A stretch of DNA of 64,000 nt from Paenibacillus assamensis DSM 18201 (GCF_000422445.1 NZ_AULU01000012.1:1-64000); one strand, 5' to 3'. Counted from the first letter of the stretch, positions 43,349 through 52,646 are shown. Made by a program: numbers and translations. The notes: generated by a model not told the origin, from the letters alone.

Positions 43349-45564
43349 GTAAGCTGACCTCTTGGCTGCTAATGAGAAGAGGTAGCTCTGCTCGTTGGAG
43401 AGTTCCTTTTATAGAACAAATGGAGCAGAGTGAGTGCGGGATATGCTGCTTGGCTATGATCTTGTCTTACTATCAATGTAATGTGCCAATGTCAGATTTA
43501 AGGCAAATGTGCAGCAACGGTAGAGACGGGACCAATCTTCTCGTTCTGCGCAATGTAGCTAGATCGCTTGGTATGGATAGTCAAGGTTCTCGTATATCAT
43601 TGCAAGAGATAAGGCAGAACAAGATACCGCTGCCTATTATACTGCATTGGGGACATAACCATTTTGTAGTATTAGAAAAAATAACAGACCATAAGGCAAT
43701 TATATTGGATCCAGCGGTGGGAAGAAGGAGTGTTGAGCTAACAGAAGCTGTGGAAAAGTATGCAGGGGTTGCTCTTAGCATGACCCCTACCTCAGCTGTC
43801 GTGAAGGTCAAAAAACAAACGATATGGCTGAAGTTCGTCAAAATTATGTCGAAGCAGCGCTGGCTTGTGTCAACGATCCTAGTGTGGTCATTATGGATTC
43901 AGTTTCTTGCGCTTGCCACTCCGATGCTAACACAATATATCGTTGACCAAGTGCTGCTGCCCCGGTCGTTTGATACGCTTCATGTCATAGCTGTGGCTAT
44001 GCTTATACTGGTAGTTTGCCATTCTTTATTTATGTTTCTTCGAAGCAGGTATTTGGTAAAGCTGCAGGTTGCATTTGACTGGCAGTTAATGAGCACGTTT
44101 TTCGGGCATTTGCTGCGCCTGCCGTACTCCTTTTTCCAAGTGAGAACAAGCGGTGATTTATTATTAAGGGCAAATAGCAATTTGGTCATTCGAGAAGTTC
44201 TTTCGAATCGAATGGTAACAGCTGTGCTGGATGGTGGATTCGTACTTGTATTTCTTGTGTACATGTATAAGCAGTCCCCCATGATGACAGGCTGGGTTCT
44301 CTTAATTGGACTAGCGCAGGTTACGGTCCTTCTGGTCGCTAATTCGATGATGAAGCGTTATTCTCAGGAGGAACTGCTGAAGCAGACGGCAGCGAGCAGC
44401 TATTTAACAGAAGTCATTCATGGTATTTCGGTCGTGAAGGCAGAAGGTGCAGAGAAAATAAGTTATCAGCGCTGGACAAATATGTTTCAAGAGCAGTTGG
44501 CGGCGAACAGAAAAAGAGGCTATTTGTCAGGGAATGTAGACACATTGGTCAGTTTTTTATCTTATGCTGCGCCGCTGCTAATTTTGTTGTTAGGCATTCA
44601 GCAGGTATCTTCCAATGTGATGACATTAGGATCGATGTTTGCTTTTTTTACATTAGCGATTGCTTTCCTGACTCCCCTTAGTTCTCTCGTTATGACGCTG
44701 AATCAAATGGTCATCATGGGTGTGTATCTCAATCGTATTATGGATATTATCGAGTCAATCCCTGAACAGGATGAAGATAAGGTTAAAGCACCAGATAAGC
44801 TGAAGGGCAATATAGAGCTGCAAAATGTAAGTTTTCGTTATAGTCCTTATCAGAACAATGTCGTTGAACATATTTCTTTACAAGTCAGTACCGGTCAAAA
44901 AATCGCCATCGTGGGTGCCTCAGGATCAGGGAAAACAACCCTTGCTTCGTTATTGCTCGGGTTATATATGCCTACAGAAGGAGCGGTGTTATATGACGGA
45001 GCAGATCTGGATGCCATCGACAAACGTTTAGTCAGAAACCAGATGGGGATCGTAACACAAAATACGTTCCTATTTAATCGCTCTATTCGTGACAATATTT
45101 CTATTCATAATCCAGAAACCTCGATGGAACAAATTGTGGAGGCAGCTAAAAAGGCTGAAATTCACGATGCGATTATGGAAATGCCTATGAAATATGAGAC
45201 GGTCATATCTGAGAATGGCTCCAATCTTTCTGGTGGCCAAAGGCAGCGAATCGTATTGGCCAGAGCGCTTGTCCATGAACCTGTCGTTCTGTTATTGGAT
45301 GAGGCGACAAGTGCATTAGATACGATAACGGAGACACGGGTAGATAGGAATCTGTCAGAGCTGTCTTGTACTAGAATCGTCATTGCTCATCGCTTAAGCA
45401 CGATACTGAATGCAGATGTTATCGTAGTGCTGCATGAGGGGAGAGTAGTCGAGCAGGGTACTCATGAGGAGCTGATGATGAACGACAATTACTATGCTCG
45501 TTTTTATGAAGCAAAGTCATTGGAAGAACGTATGTGGGAATCAACTCGAATGATTGAGGTGTAG
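43345..45564 (+). CDS. lanT: Lanthipeptide transporter/protease LanT (C39)
   Basis: A 739-residue peptidase-containing ABC exporter. The N-terminal C39 protease has the catalytic Cys in QSECGICCLAMIL (about residue 31), His in GHNHFVVLE (about 105) and Asp in ILDPAVG (about 121). Six membrane helices follow, then the ATPase with Walker A GASGSGKTT (about 524), LSGGQRQRIVLARAL and VVLLLDEATSALD. It should remove the LanA leader after the double glycine while exporting the modified peptide. Its ATGA start overlaps the lanM stop. The following gene is 3 bases away. Confidence 0.97.
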   Translation: MSKLTSWLLMRRGSSARWRVPFIEQMEQSECGICCLAMILSYYQCNVPMSDLRQMCSNGRDGTNLLVLRNVARSLGMDSQGSRISLQEIRQNKIPLPIILHWGHNHFVVLEKITDHKAIILDPAVGRRSVELTEAVEKYAGVALSMTPTSAVVKVKKQTIWLKFVKIMSKQRWLVSTILVWSLWIQFLALATPMLTQYIVDQVLLPRSFDTLHVIAVAMLILVVCHSLFMFLRSRYLVKLQVAFDWQLMSTFFGHLLRLPYSFFQVRTSGDLLLRANSNLVIREVLSNRMVTAVLDGGFVLVFLVYMYKQSPMMTGWVLLIGLAQVTVLLVANSMMKRYSQEELLKQTAASSYLTEVIHGISVVKAEGAEKISYQRWTNMFQEQLAANRKRGYLSGNVDTLVSFLSYAAPLLILLLGIQQVSSNVMTLGSMFAFFTLAIAFLTPLSSLVMTLNQMVIMGVYLNRIMDIIESIPEQDEDKVKAPDKLKGNIELQNVSFRYSPYQNNVVEHISLQVSTGQKIAIVGASGSGKTTLASLLLGLYMPTEGAVLYDGADLDAIDKRLVRNQMGIVTQNTFLFNRSIRDNISIHNPETSMEQIVEAAKKAEIHDAIMEMPMKYETVISENGSNLSGGQRQRIVLARALVHEPVVLLLDEATSALDTITETRVDRNLSELSCTRIVIAHRLSTILNADVIVVLHEGRVVEQGTHEELMMNDNYYARFYEAKSLEERMWESTRMIEV

Positions 45565-45567
45565 CTT

Positions 45568-46101
45568 ATGAAAATGATCAGGAAAGTTGTTGTTTTATGT
45601 TTGTTAGCGATTATCCCCATTGTCGGGATTTACGTTATTAATAATCCGATGATGATTATGGAAGCGTTTGCTGATTTGGGTGGATTCCAAAAAGGAGATG
45701 CATTCCCTGTAGTGAAGGGGGAGGATGTTCATAACAAAGAGTTCAGCCTTGAAGATTATAAAGGAAAGCCCTTCATTATTATGATGGCAAAAATAGATTG
45801 TGAAATTTGCAAGCAATCTTACCCTTATTTAGCCGATTGGGAAAAAAACAATTCTGATATCCCTTTTGTTATGGTAGGACAAGGTGGGAGAGAGCAGTAT
45901 AAGGCCGTTTGGCAGGAACAACAATTTCAATTTCCTATCCTAGATGCAGATAACCAGATACAAGAATCATTAAAAATGAAAATCTTCCCTGTCTTCTATG
46001 CTGTTGATGCTAATGGGGAAATCAAGAAGCGGATGAACGGATATGATGAAGGCGATCTAAAAGCTATGGTAAATGAGGTGCGGCAACTTGCGTACAATTA
46101 A
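45568..46101 (+). CDS. Membrane-anchored thioredoxin-like oxidoreductase (TlpA/BdbA-like)
   Basis: A 177-residue protein with one N-terminal membrane anchor (VVVLCLLAIIPIVGIYVI) and an extracytoplasmic thioredoxin-like domain of the AhpC/TlpA type, seen in GDAFPVVKGEDVHNKEFSLE. The redox motif is CEIC in AKIDCEICKQSYPYL (Cys about 77 and 80). Ala-Asn-Gly follows in the C-terminal half, but a clear cis-Pro is in KIFPVFYAVD. It lies 3 bases after lanT and before a VKOR gene, so I infer that it forms or checks a disulfide in the exported lanthipeptide. A reductase or general-redox role is the alternative. Confidence 0.87.
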   Translation: MKMIRKVVVLCLLAIIPIVGIYVINNPMMIMEAFADLGGFQKGDAFPVVKGEDVHNKEFSLEDYKGKPFIIMMAKIDCEICKQSYPYLADWEKNNSDIPFVMVGQGGREQYKAVWQEQQFQFPILDADNQIQESLKMKIFPVFYAVDANGEIKKRMNGYDEGDLKAMVNEVRQLAYN

Positions 46102-46522
46102 ACGTCTTTGGCTGCTGCAGGTTCTGTCTTTAGCGGGAGTGGCTATCTCTTTGTATATATACGTATTTTCACTCTCGAATAATTTCTTCTGTCCCGTAGG
46201 GGATTGTGCCACAGTGACAAGTAGTCCATTTTCCTATATTGGATCTGTTCCAGTATCCCTGTTTGGTTTTATGTACTACATGCTGCTGCTCTTTATCTTT
46301 CAAATCCTTCGGTGGAGGAGCAATCCATTGCTATTAAAAGCGGTGGGAGCGTTCTGTGTAATTGGCTTGCTGTATTCTATATTCCTTATGTTTGTTCAAG
46401 TTGTTTATATTCAGGCTGTATGCTTCTGGTGTGTATGCTCATTCATATTCATCACGCTGATCAATATGATATATGGTAGAGGAGTGTTTGACTTCAAAAG
46501 ATTTACAAAAAGTTTTAATTGA
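46088..46522 (+). CDS. VKOR-family disulfide-generating membrane protein
   Basis: A 144-residue protein with four predicted helices of the vitamin K epoxide reductase family, which reoxidises thioredoxin-like partners and passes electrons to quinone. Both cysteine pairs are visible: the loop pair in FFCPVGDCATV (residues 35 and 40) and the active-site CFWC (112-115), and the signature VPVSLFGFMYY lies between. The start is TTG, 7 bases after GAGGTG; an in-frame ATG at 46073 would place that RBS inside the gene. It overlaps the preceding gene by 14 bases, so it belongs to the lan operon. It is the probable oxidising partner of the CEIC protein, in place of the BdbB/DsbB type. Confidence 0.9.
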   Translation: MRTIKRLWLLQVLSLAGVAISLYIYVFSLSNNFFCPVGDCATVTSSPFSYIGSVPVSLFGFMYYMLLLFIFQILRWRSNPLLLKAVGAFCVIGLLYSIFLMFVQVVYIQAVCFWCVCSFIFITLINMIYGRGVFDFKRFTKSFN

Positions 46523-46546
46523 ATAGTTATCGGGTAATGAGTAGCG

Positions 46547-46588
46547 GGTGATATTTCACAGTAACAGTGGAGTGTCGCCTGTTTTTTT
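46547..46588 (+). terminator. Terminator of the lanA-lanM-lanT-redox operon
   Basis: A 13-pair stem GGTGATATTTCAC / GTGGAGTGTCGCC with several G-T pairs and a 7-base loop runs into TGTTTTTTT. It places the VKOR gene last in the lan operon. Confidence 0.85.
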
Positions 46589-46682
46589 ATATATAAATAA
46601 TTTGTAATCTTTTTCAAACTATTACAATAACTTTTAAATGATCTCTGGTTACAATTATGTTACTATTTTTGTTGTAAGTAAA

Positions 46683-46788
46683 AACAAGCCGAAGCCCATA
46701 GGCGCGGGGGAACCACCAATGGGGTGAACCGCATAAGCGATAGGGGAGTCTCTTTCCCCGAACCCGACAGCTAACCTCGTAGGCTACA
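46683..46788 (+). promoter_or_regulatory. Cyclic di-AMP riboswitch (ydaO/yuaA class)
   Basis: The conserved blocks of the ydaO-yuaA RNA occur in order: GCCGAAGCCC, GGGGGAACC, GGGGTGAACCGC, AGGGGAGTCTCTTTCCCCGA, and ACCCGACAGCTAACCTCGTAG, with outer pairing AGCC / GGCT. In Firmicutes this riboswitch turns genes off when c-di-AMP is high and often precedes cell-wall hydrolase or ion-transport genes. Here it ends about 15 bases before the RBS of a CAP-domain exoprotein. Whether an expression platform overlaps the RBS GGGAGAG is not obvious. Confidence 0.88.
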
Positions 46789-46803
46789 AAGGGAGAGAAT
46801 ATT

Positions 46804-47562
46804 TTGAAGAAACCATTTAAGCATGTCCATAAACTAGTGGTAGTAGGAGCTTTGGCGCTTACTCCAGTATTGTCTGTAGGTACAGCAGCAGCTGCACCAG
46901 AGTGCCCAGCACCAACTGTTAATACGAATGTAAAGGGTCAGACTATCGTTGTTAACGGTAACTCTACAACTGACTTGAACGAGCTGCTTTCTAAGTGGTT
47001 CCCGAACTGGAATATTGTTGTGAACAAGCCTGAAGCTAAGCCTGAAGCTAATAAGCCAAAACCACAACCGCAACCAGAGAAACCGAAACCACAGCCAGAA
47101 AAACCAAGCAAGCCAGAAACAAAACCGCAACAACCAACTAAGCCAACGACACCAACGAAGCCGGAAAACAACAATGGCAACCAAGGTACACAAGCAAGCA
47201 CTAACGTACAGCAAGTTATTGAATTGGTAAACAAAGAACGTGCAAAAGCGGGCTTGCCTGTATTAAAATATGACGAGAAGTTGTCTCAAGTTGCTCACTT
47301 GAAAGCAAAAGACATGATCGATAACAACTACTTCGATCACAATTCTCCAACTTACGGTTCTCCGTTCGATATGATGCGTTCCCAAGGTGTTTCTTACAAC
47401 ACAGCTGGTGAGAACATTGCTAAAGGTCAACGCTCTGCAGAAGAAGTTATGAAAGACTGGATGAACAGCCCAGGTCACCGTCAAAACATTTTGAAAGACG
47501 GTTACACAAAGATCGGTGTAGGCTACTACAACGGTGCATGGGTACAAATGTTTATCGGCTAA
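46804..47562 (+). CDS. Secreted CAP/SCP-domain protein (YkwD-like)
   Basis: A 252-residue exported protein: signal peptide (residues 1-31, ending TAAAA), a short segment with two Cys-less blocks, a Pro/Lys/Gln-rich linker from about 78 to 125, and a CAP domain (about 138-252) with LVNKERAKAGLPVLKYDEKL, HNSPTYGSPFDMM and AGENIAKGQRSAEEVMKDWM, SPGHRQNI. The His/Glu pair of the CAP cavity is present. Function is unknown, but CAP proteins are found on the walls and spores of Bacillales. The start is TTG with GGGAGAG before it. The c-di-AMP riboswitch upstream indicates control by wall or osmotic state. Confidence 0.9.
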   Translation: MKKPFKHVHKLVVVGALALTPVLSVGTAAAAPECPAPTVNTNVKGQTIVVNGNSTTDLNELLSKWFPNWNIVVNKPEAKPEANKPKPQPQPEKPKPQPEKPSKPETKPQQPTKPTTPTKPENNNGNQGTQASTNVQQVIELVNKERAKAGLPVLKYDEKLSQVAHLKAKDMIDNNYFDHNSPTYGSPFDMMRSQGVSYNTAGENIAKGQRSAEEVMKDWMNSPGHRQNILKDGYTKIGVGYYNGAWVQMFIG

Positions 47563-47601
47563 TTCAGTATTAGCGATGAAATAGGGTTAATTCTAAATGT
47601 A

Positions 47602-47646
47602 CAAAGCGACTTGTTGCCAGTTAGGTAGCAGGTCGCTTTTCTTATT
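47602..47646 (+). terminator. Rho-independent terminator after the CAP-domain gene
   Basis: AAAGCGAC and GTCGCTTT, extended by TTG/CAG pairing with a mismatch, form a stem that ends in TTTTCTT. Confidence 0.8.
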
Positions 47647-47825
47647 TATAAGTGTGCTAAGGCTTGCCGATAAGGTGCAGAAAACTACAACAAACAGTAG
47701 GGAAAGATCTGCTCGGCTATCTTGTGGTAACATTTTACTATTATACACGTCTATATTTATGCATTAGGTGAACAAGATTAACTTGGTTTTGGTGTAGTGC
47801 ATATACAGAGGAGGTGAGTTGTTTT

Positions 47826-48911
47826 ATGGGGATGAACAAATACATACTTTCTTGTATTTTTATAACTCTATGTATGCTCGTAGGATGTGTTGAAAATGGA
47901 GGTGACGGAGCTGGTATTCCTGTAGATGACCAAAATACAGAGACGGTTGCTAATAAAAAAGAGTTTCCCACTTATAGGAATACAAAAAGCGAGACTCCTT
48001 TAAGCAAACTTATCCAGACCCAAAATAACAATGTTGCACAACAAGATATTTTTAAGGATAAGATCGTATGGTCCGGTGGCAATAATAATGTAATGAAAAA
48101 AGATGATATGCACTTAATTGACGGGATTTACTTATATGATCTCCATACAAAGAAACACAAAAAAATTGCGTCTACGAAAGTAAATGGGCAAACAGATGAG
48201 ACACAAATGAATGGAGAGTGGATCTGTTGGACAGATTGGCTTAATCCAAAAGGGACGGATTGGACGATCTATGGATATTCGATGAGGGATGGAAAGGTGC
48301 ATGAACTTGATAAGGCTGAAAAGCATAGCACACTCGAAATTACTCAATTACCGAGATTGGCACTATCGAATTCCAATATTCTCGTATGGATACGTGAAGA
48401 ATTGAATGAGCAAGGTGATATGACAAGAAACCTTATTTCTTATGATTTAACAAAGAAACAGAGTAAAGTGATTAGTCGAATTGAAAGCCCTTTGGCTCTA
48501 CCGTCCATCTCTGATAAATATATTGTATGGAGCGGTAGTGAAAATATATTTGTTTATTCGATTGTGGAAGATAAAATAATAAGCAAAATCAACTTAATTG
48601 AACATGCATTTCCAAGAGTAAATAATGAATATGTAGTATGGAATGAAGATGACAATCTAATGATTCAACATATACAGTCAGAGGAAAAGTATGAAATTGT
48701 AGATGAAGAGCCATTCTTTTATGGAATTGGTCAGGATATTGTTGTTTATCAAATAGATGAATCGATTTTTGCTTATCATATACAAAATAGACATACAAGA
48801 AAGCTTAGTGAGAAGAAAGCCACTCTTCCACATATAAGGAATAACGATGTGGTATGGCAGGAGATTAACGGTAAGGTTACTAATCTGAGAGTAGTGAGTA
48901 TACACGAATAA
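47826..48911 (+). CDS. Lipoprotein with beta-propeller-like repeats
   Basis: A protein of about 361 residues with a lipobox LVGC near residue 24 and no family I recognise. About six spaced segments have the same flavour: DKIVWSGGNNN, GEWICWTDW, SNILVWIREE, DKYIVWSGSEN, NEYVVWNEDDN and NNDVVWQEI, each followed by a short beta strand. This suggests a TolB/Kelch-like beta-propeller. The frame is open to GTG 47814, which overlaps the AGGAGG; ATG 47826 is 11 bases after it, and ATG 47832 is also possible. It is a lone gene between the CAP-domain gene and convergent clpP; no functional context is visible. Confidence 0.75.
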   Translation: MGMNKYILSCIFITLCMLVGCVENGGDGAGIPVDDQNTETVANKKEFPTYRNTKSETPLSKLIQTQNNNVAQQDIFKDKIVWSGGNNNVMKKDDMHLIDGIYLYDLHTKKHKKIASTKVNGQTDETQMNGEWICWTDWLNPKGTDWTIYGYSMRDGKVHELDKAEKHSTLEITQLPRLALSNSNILVWIREELNEQGDMTRNLISYDLTKKQSKVISRIESPLALPSISDKYIVWSGSENIFVYSIVEDKIISKINLIEHAFPRVNNEYVVWNEDDNLMIQHIQSEEKYEIVDEEPFFYGIGQDIVVYQIDESIFAYHIQNRHTRKLSEKKATLPHIRNNDVVWQEINGKVTNLRVVSIHE

Positions 48912-48950
48912 TAAAAAATACCCCCTATACTCCGAAAAGTATAAGGGGGT
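48911..48950 (-). terminator. Terminator of clpP
   Basis: CCCCC-TATACT / AGTATA-A-GGGGG (one bulge) is followed, on the minus strand, by TATTTTTTATT. On the plus strand no T run follows, so I assign it to clpP only. Confidence 0.75.
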
Positions 48951-48967
48951 TAGTGCTTAGATGGGTC

Positions 48968-49567
48968 TTATTTCGTTGGAGCAACTGGCGGCTTGTCGAG
49001 AACTTTATCAACGAGGCCATATTCCAACGCTTCCGCTGCGCTCATGAAGTAGTCGCGATCTGTGTCACGCTCAACACGCTCTAGCGGCTGGCCAGTGCGT
49101 TCAGCCAAAATATGATTCAGCTTATCGCGCATCTTCAAGATACGACGTGCACGAATCTCGATGTCGCTTGCTTGACCTTCTGCACCACCCAATGGCTGGT
49201 GAATCATCACTTCACTGTTAGGAAGTGCGAAGCGTTTGCCCTTCTCGCCAGCAGCGAGTAGGAACGCTCCCATCGAAGCAGCCATACCAACACAAATCGT
49301 CGAAACATTCGGCTTGATGTGCTGGATCGTATCAAATATCGCCATACCGGCTGTAATCGAGCCACCAGGGCTGTTAATGTATAAGTGAATGTCTTTCTCT
49401 GGGTCATCTGCTTCCAAGAACAGCAACTGAGCGATAATCGCGTTCGCTACGACGTCGTTAACACCTGATCCCAAGAAAATAATACGGTCTTTCAACAAGC
49501 GGGAATAAATATCGTAGGCACGTTCTCCTCGATTTGTTTGCTCCACAACCATAGGAATATAACTCAC
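48968..49567 (-). CDS. clpP: ATP-dependent Clp protease proteolytic subunit
   Basis: A 199-residue serine protease that forms the tetradecameric barrel used with ClpC/ClpX/ClpE. The catalytic triad is intact: Ser in [11 protein letters not shown] (about 98), His in MIHQPLGGA (about 123) and Asp in [10 protein letters not shown] (about 172). I place the start at GTG 49567, six bases after GAGGAGGGG; it gives the family's short N-terminus (SYIPMVVEQ). An ATG at 49591 is in frame but would include the RBS. The CtsR box upstream marks it as a heat-shock gene. Confidence 0.97.
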   Translation of the reverse strand: MSYIPMVVEQTNRGERAYDIYSRLLKDRIIFLGSGVNDVVANAIIAQLLFLEADDPEKDIHLYINSPGGSITAGMAIFDTIQHIKPNVSTICVGMAASMGAFLLAAGEKGKRFALPNSEVMIHQPLGGAEGQASDIEIRARRILKMRDKLNHILAERTGQPLERVERDTDRDYFMSAAEALEYGLVDKVLDKPPVAPTK

Positions 49568-49697
49568 GTCTAACCCCTCCTCACAATGCATGTGCCGATG
49601 GCGGCAATATGCTCATTGAATCATTATTAACGAATTGAAGCGTTCATATAAGCGGATGAGCAACAACAATTATGTACCCGTAAACGCCTCTTCACTA

Positions 49698-49737
49698 ACT
49701 ATACTCAAATTCAAATTAAAAGTCAAAGATGGTCAAA
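49698..49737 (-). promoter_or_regulatory. clpP promoter and CtsR operator
   Basis: On the plus strand AGTCAAAGATGGTCAAA (49721-49737) is a tandem heptad with 3-base spacing that fits the CtsR consensus RGTCAAANANRGTCAAA. On the minus strand the same bases supply a -35 TTGACT, followed at 17 bases by TATAGT (49698-49703). The repressor would thus cover the -35 region of clpP. Confidence 0.85.
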
Positions 49738-49747
49738 CTTTTTATAT

Positions 49748-49800
49748 GAAAAAAACATCCTGATTCCACAGCTGTCGTACAGCGTAAACCAAGATGTTTA
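49748..49800 (-). terminator. Terminator of tRNA-Arg
   Basis: On the minus strand, AAACATC and GATGTTT enclose an inner stem GCTGT / ACAGC and are followed by a T run. It lies between the tRNA-Arg gene and the clpP promoter. Confidence 0.7.
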
Positions 49801-49874
49801 TTTCTCTTCTCATATAAGATAGCTCTAATTATGCGTATGCGTACTTCATATCAGGGCTTCAAGTGTTCAAGAAA

Positions 49875-49949
49875 TGGCGCGCCCGCAAGGAATCGAACCT
49901 TGATCTCAGGCTCCGGAGGCCTACGTCATATCCATTGGACCACGGGCGC
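49875..49949 (-). tRNA. tRNA-Arg (anticodon CCG)
   Basis: 75-nt cloverleaf on the minus strand. The acceptor GCGCCCG pairs with CGGGCGC, the anticodon loop is CTCCGGA, the T arm is CAAGGTTCGATTCCTTG, and CCA is encoded. It reads CGG. Confidence 0.95.
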
Positions 49950-49976
49950 TCGCCCTAAAAAATGATGCAAGGAATA

Positions 49977-50240
49977 TTATAAAACAAGATAGTTGATTGC
50001 GCAACTGCTTTCATTTGAAGTTAATAGGGGAAAGGCGTCAAGTAGGAGCTGAGCTTTGAGAGGTTCCATGTAAGCAAGCTTTGCTGCTTTTCTACAAAAT
50101 GGGCTGACACCCGCAGTATAAGCATGCGCACGATGGAGCTCAGTGAGTTCATGAGAGTCTTTCTCAGCATAGATACCTGTAATTGGATTGGTACAAAAAC
50201 ATTTGTTTCGTTTACTAATGTAGATACATGAATGGAACAA
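49977..50240 (-). CDS. Small hypothetical protein (uncertain)
   Basis: An 87-codon open frame with a TTG start and no clear ribosome binding site. The stretch ITGIYAEKDSHELTELHRAH and the following AYTAGVSPFCRKAAKLAYME read like a real protein, with balanced charge, unlike most shadow frames. It is not a family I recognise. It lies directly upstream of tRNA-Arg on the same strand and ends within 30 bases of it. It may be a decayed or non-coding region. Confidence 0.3.
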   Translation of the reverse strand: MFHSCIYISKRNKCFCTNPITGIYAEKDSHELTELHRAHAYTAGVSPFCRKAAKLAYMEPLKAQLLLDAFPLLTSNESSCAINYLVL

Positions 50241-50356
50241 TCCAATTTGAAATGTATTACTTAAGGAAGAAACAACGCTTCGATGTTCTCGAACAAGCCC
50301 AAAGCACGCTATATGTATAAGATCTTGTCCAATTGCCCATTATAGATGCGGGATAC

Positions 50357-50426
50357 TTGCAAGTTGCCGTAATCTTCGGTAAAATGATGGTGGGACGAAA
50401 AACGCGCACGCGGGACGAATGAAGTC
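50357..50426 (+). promoter_or_regulatory. cggR-gapA promoter and CggR operator
   Basis: TTGCAA, 17 bases, TAAAAT (50380-50385) form the promoter. Starting at the expected transcription start, TGGGAC-N6-CGCG-N4-CGGGAC-N6-AGTC (50391-50426) follows the same spacing as the Bacillus subtilis CggR operator (CGGGAC-N6-TGTC-N4, twice). Another TGGGAC lies at 50437-50442. Repression is relieved in Bacillus by fructose-1,6-bisphosphate. Confidence 0.85.
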
Positions 50427-50492
50427 CCGGAAGTGGTGGGACTAGTCTTTTCAACCATCCAACATAGTTCCGAAGAGTACGGAGTGAAAGAA

Positions 50493-51548
50493 ATGCGTGA
50501 ATGGCTAGAAATAAACAGACAACTTCTGCCTGATCTGATGGAACTATTGAAAAAGCGCTACGCGATCCTGCATGAGATTATGATGTCTGATGTCATTGGT
50601 CGTCGAACGTTAGCTTCATCTTTGCAAATGACTGAGCGCGTGCTGAGAGCGGAAACCGATCTTCTAAAGGCACAAGGCCTGATCGAGACGGAAACAGCTG
50701 GTATGCGAATCAGCGAGCAAGGACGCAAGCTCCTTAGACAGATGGAACCATTAATGCGAGAAATTCTCGGTATGAGGCATTTAGAAGAAGCAATTCAGCA
50801 GAAGTTCGGTCTTAGACAAGTTATCGTCATTCCCGGAGACTCCGAACAATCACCTGTAGTGAAGCAGGAATTAGGGCGGGCTGCCTGTGATGTGTTGAAT
50901 CGAGAGATGAGACATGACGATGTCATTGCAGTAACTGGTGGATCAACGCTCGCAGCAGTGGCTGAGCAAATGCCAGGTTCGACATCTCATAAAGGTAATT
51001 GGTTCGTACCAGCCCGAGGTGGCTTAGGCGAGAGTCTGGAATACCAAGCAAATACGATTGCTTCCAAGATGGCGAAGCAGTTCGGAGCACAATATCGATT
51101 GCTGCATGTCCCGGACTTGCTAAGCGAAGAAGCATATCAATCGCTTAGATATGAACCTAACATTCGAGATATTTTAGGACTTATTCGACAAGCGCGAATC
51201 ATTCTTCATGGCATAGGCGATGCCTTAGTCATGGCAAGAAGAAGACGTATGGATGCTGCAGTTATTGAGCAGATTCAGCAAGGCGGCGCATTAGCGGAAG
51301 CGTTCGGTTATTATTTCGATCGTGAAGGTAAAGTGGTGCACAAGATGCTGACATTGGGCTTGCGACTTGAGGATATTTCAAGAACAGAGGTCGTCATCGC
51401 AGTAGCGGGCGGCAAGAGCAAGGCTGATGCCATTATGGCTGTGCTGGAGTTTGGTCACGAAGATATTTTGATTATCGATGAAGCAGCAGCGGCTGCCATC
51501 GTGCAAGCATGTGGTCTCGACGAGCCTAAGAGCCGTCTTGAACAATAG
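50493..51548 (+). CDS. cggR: Central glycolytic genes regulator
   Basis: A SorC/DeoR-type repressor of 351 residues. The N-terminal helix-turn-helix spans about residues 30-65 (IGRRTLASSLQMTERVLRAE). The C-terminal sugar-phosphate-binding domain has VTGGSTLAAVAEQM, ARGGLGESLEYQANTIASKM and VAGGKSKADAIMAVL. It represses itself and the glycolytic operon until fructose-1,6-bisphosphate binds. ATG 50493 follows GGAGTG by 7 bases and matches the family N-terminus; the frame is open to GTG 50433. gapA starts 42 bases downstream. Confidence 0.96.
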   Translation: MREWLEINRQLLPDLMELLKKRYAILHEIMMSDVIGRRTLASSLQMTERVLRAETDLLKAQGLIETETAGMRISEQGRKLLRQMEPLMREILGMRHLEEAIQQKFGLRQVIVIPGDSEQSPVVKQELGRAACDVLNREMRHDDVIAVTGGSTLAAVAEQMPGSTSHKGNWFVPARGGLGESLEYQANTIASKMAKQFGAQYRLLHVPDLLSEEAYQSLRYEPNIRDILGLIRQARIILHGIGDALVMARRRRMDAAVIEQIQQGGALAEAFGYYFDREGKVVHKMLTLGLRLEDISRTEVVIAVAGGKSKADAIMAVLEFGHEDILIIDEAAAAAIVQACGLDEPKSRLEQ

Positions 51549-52595
<1,047 letters not shown>

Positions 52596-52613
52596 TTCCA
52601 TAAGCCATACAAT

Positions 52614-52646
52614 CAAAGAGGAGTAACCGTTTAGGTCTCCTCTTTG
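52614..52646 (+). terminator. Hairpin between gapA and pgk
   Basis: CAAAGAGGAG / CTCCTCTTTG is a perfect 10-bp stem with a 13-base loop, 18 bases after gapA. GTTAATTGG follows, with no T run, so it is probably a partial terminator or a 3' stabiliser that makes cggR-gapA mRNA separable from pgk mRNA. Confidence 0.5.

Noticed and set aside
36396-46803. Mobile element carrying the lan cluster
   Set aside because: No transposase, integrase, terminal inverted repeat or tRNA attachment site was seen at its edges. Insertion is inferred only from gene order.
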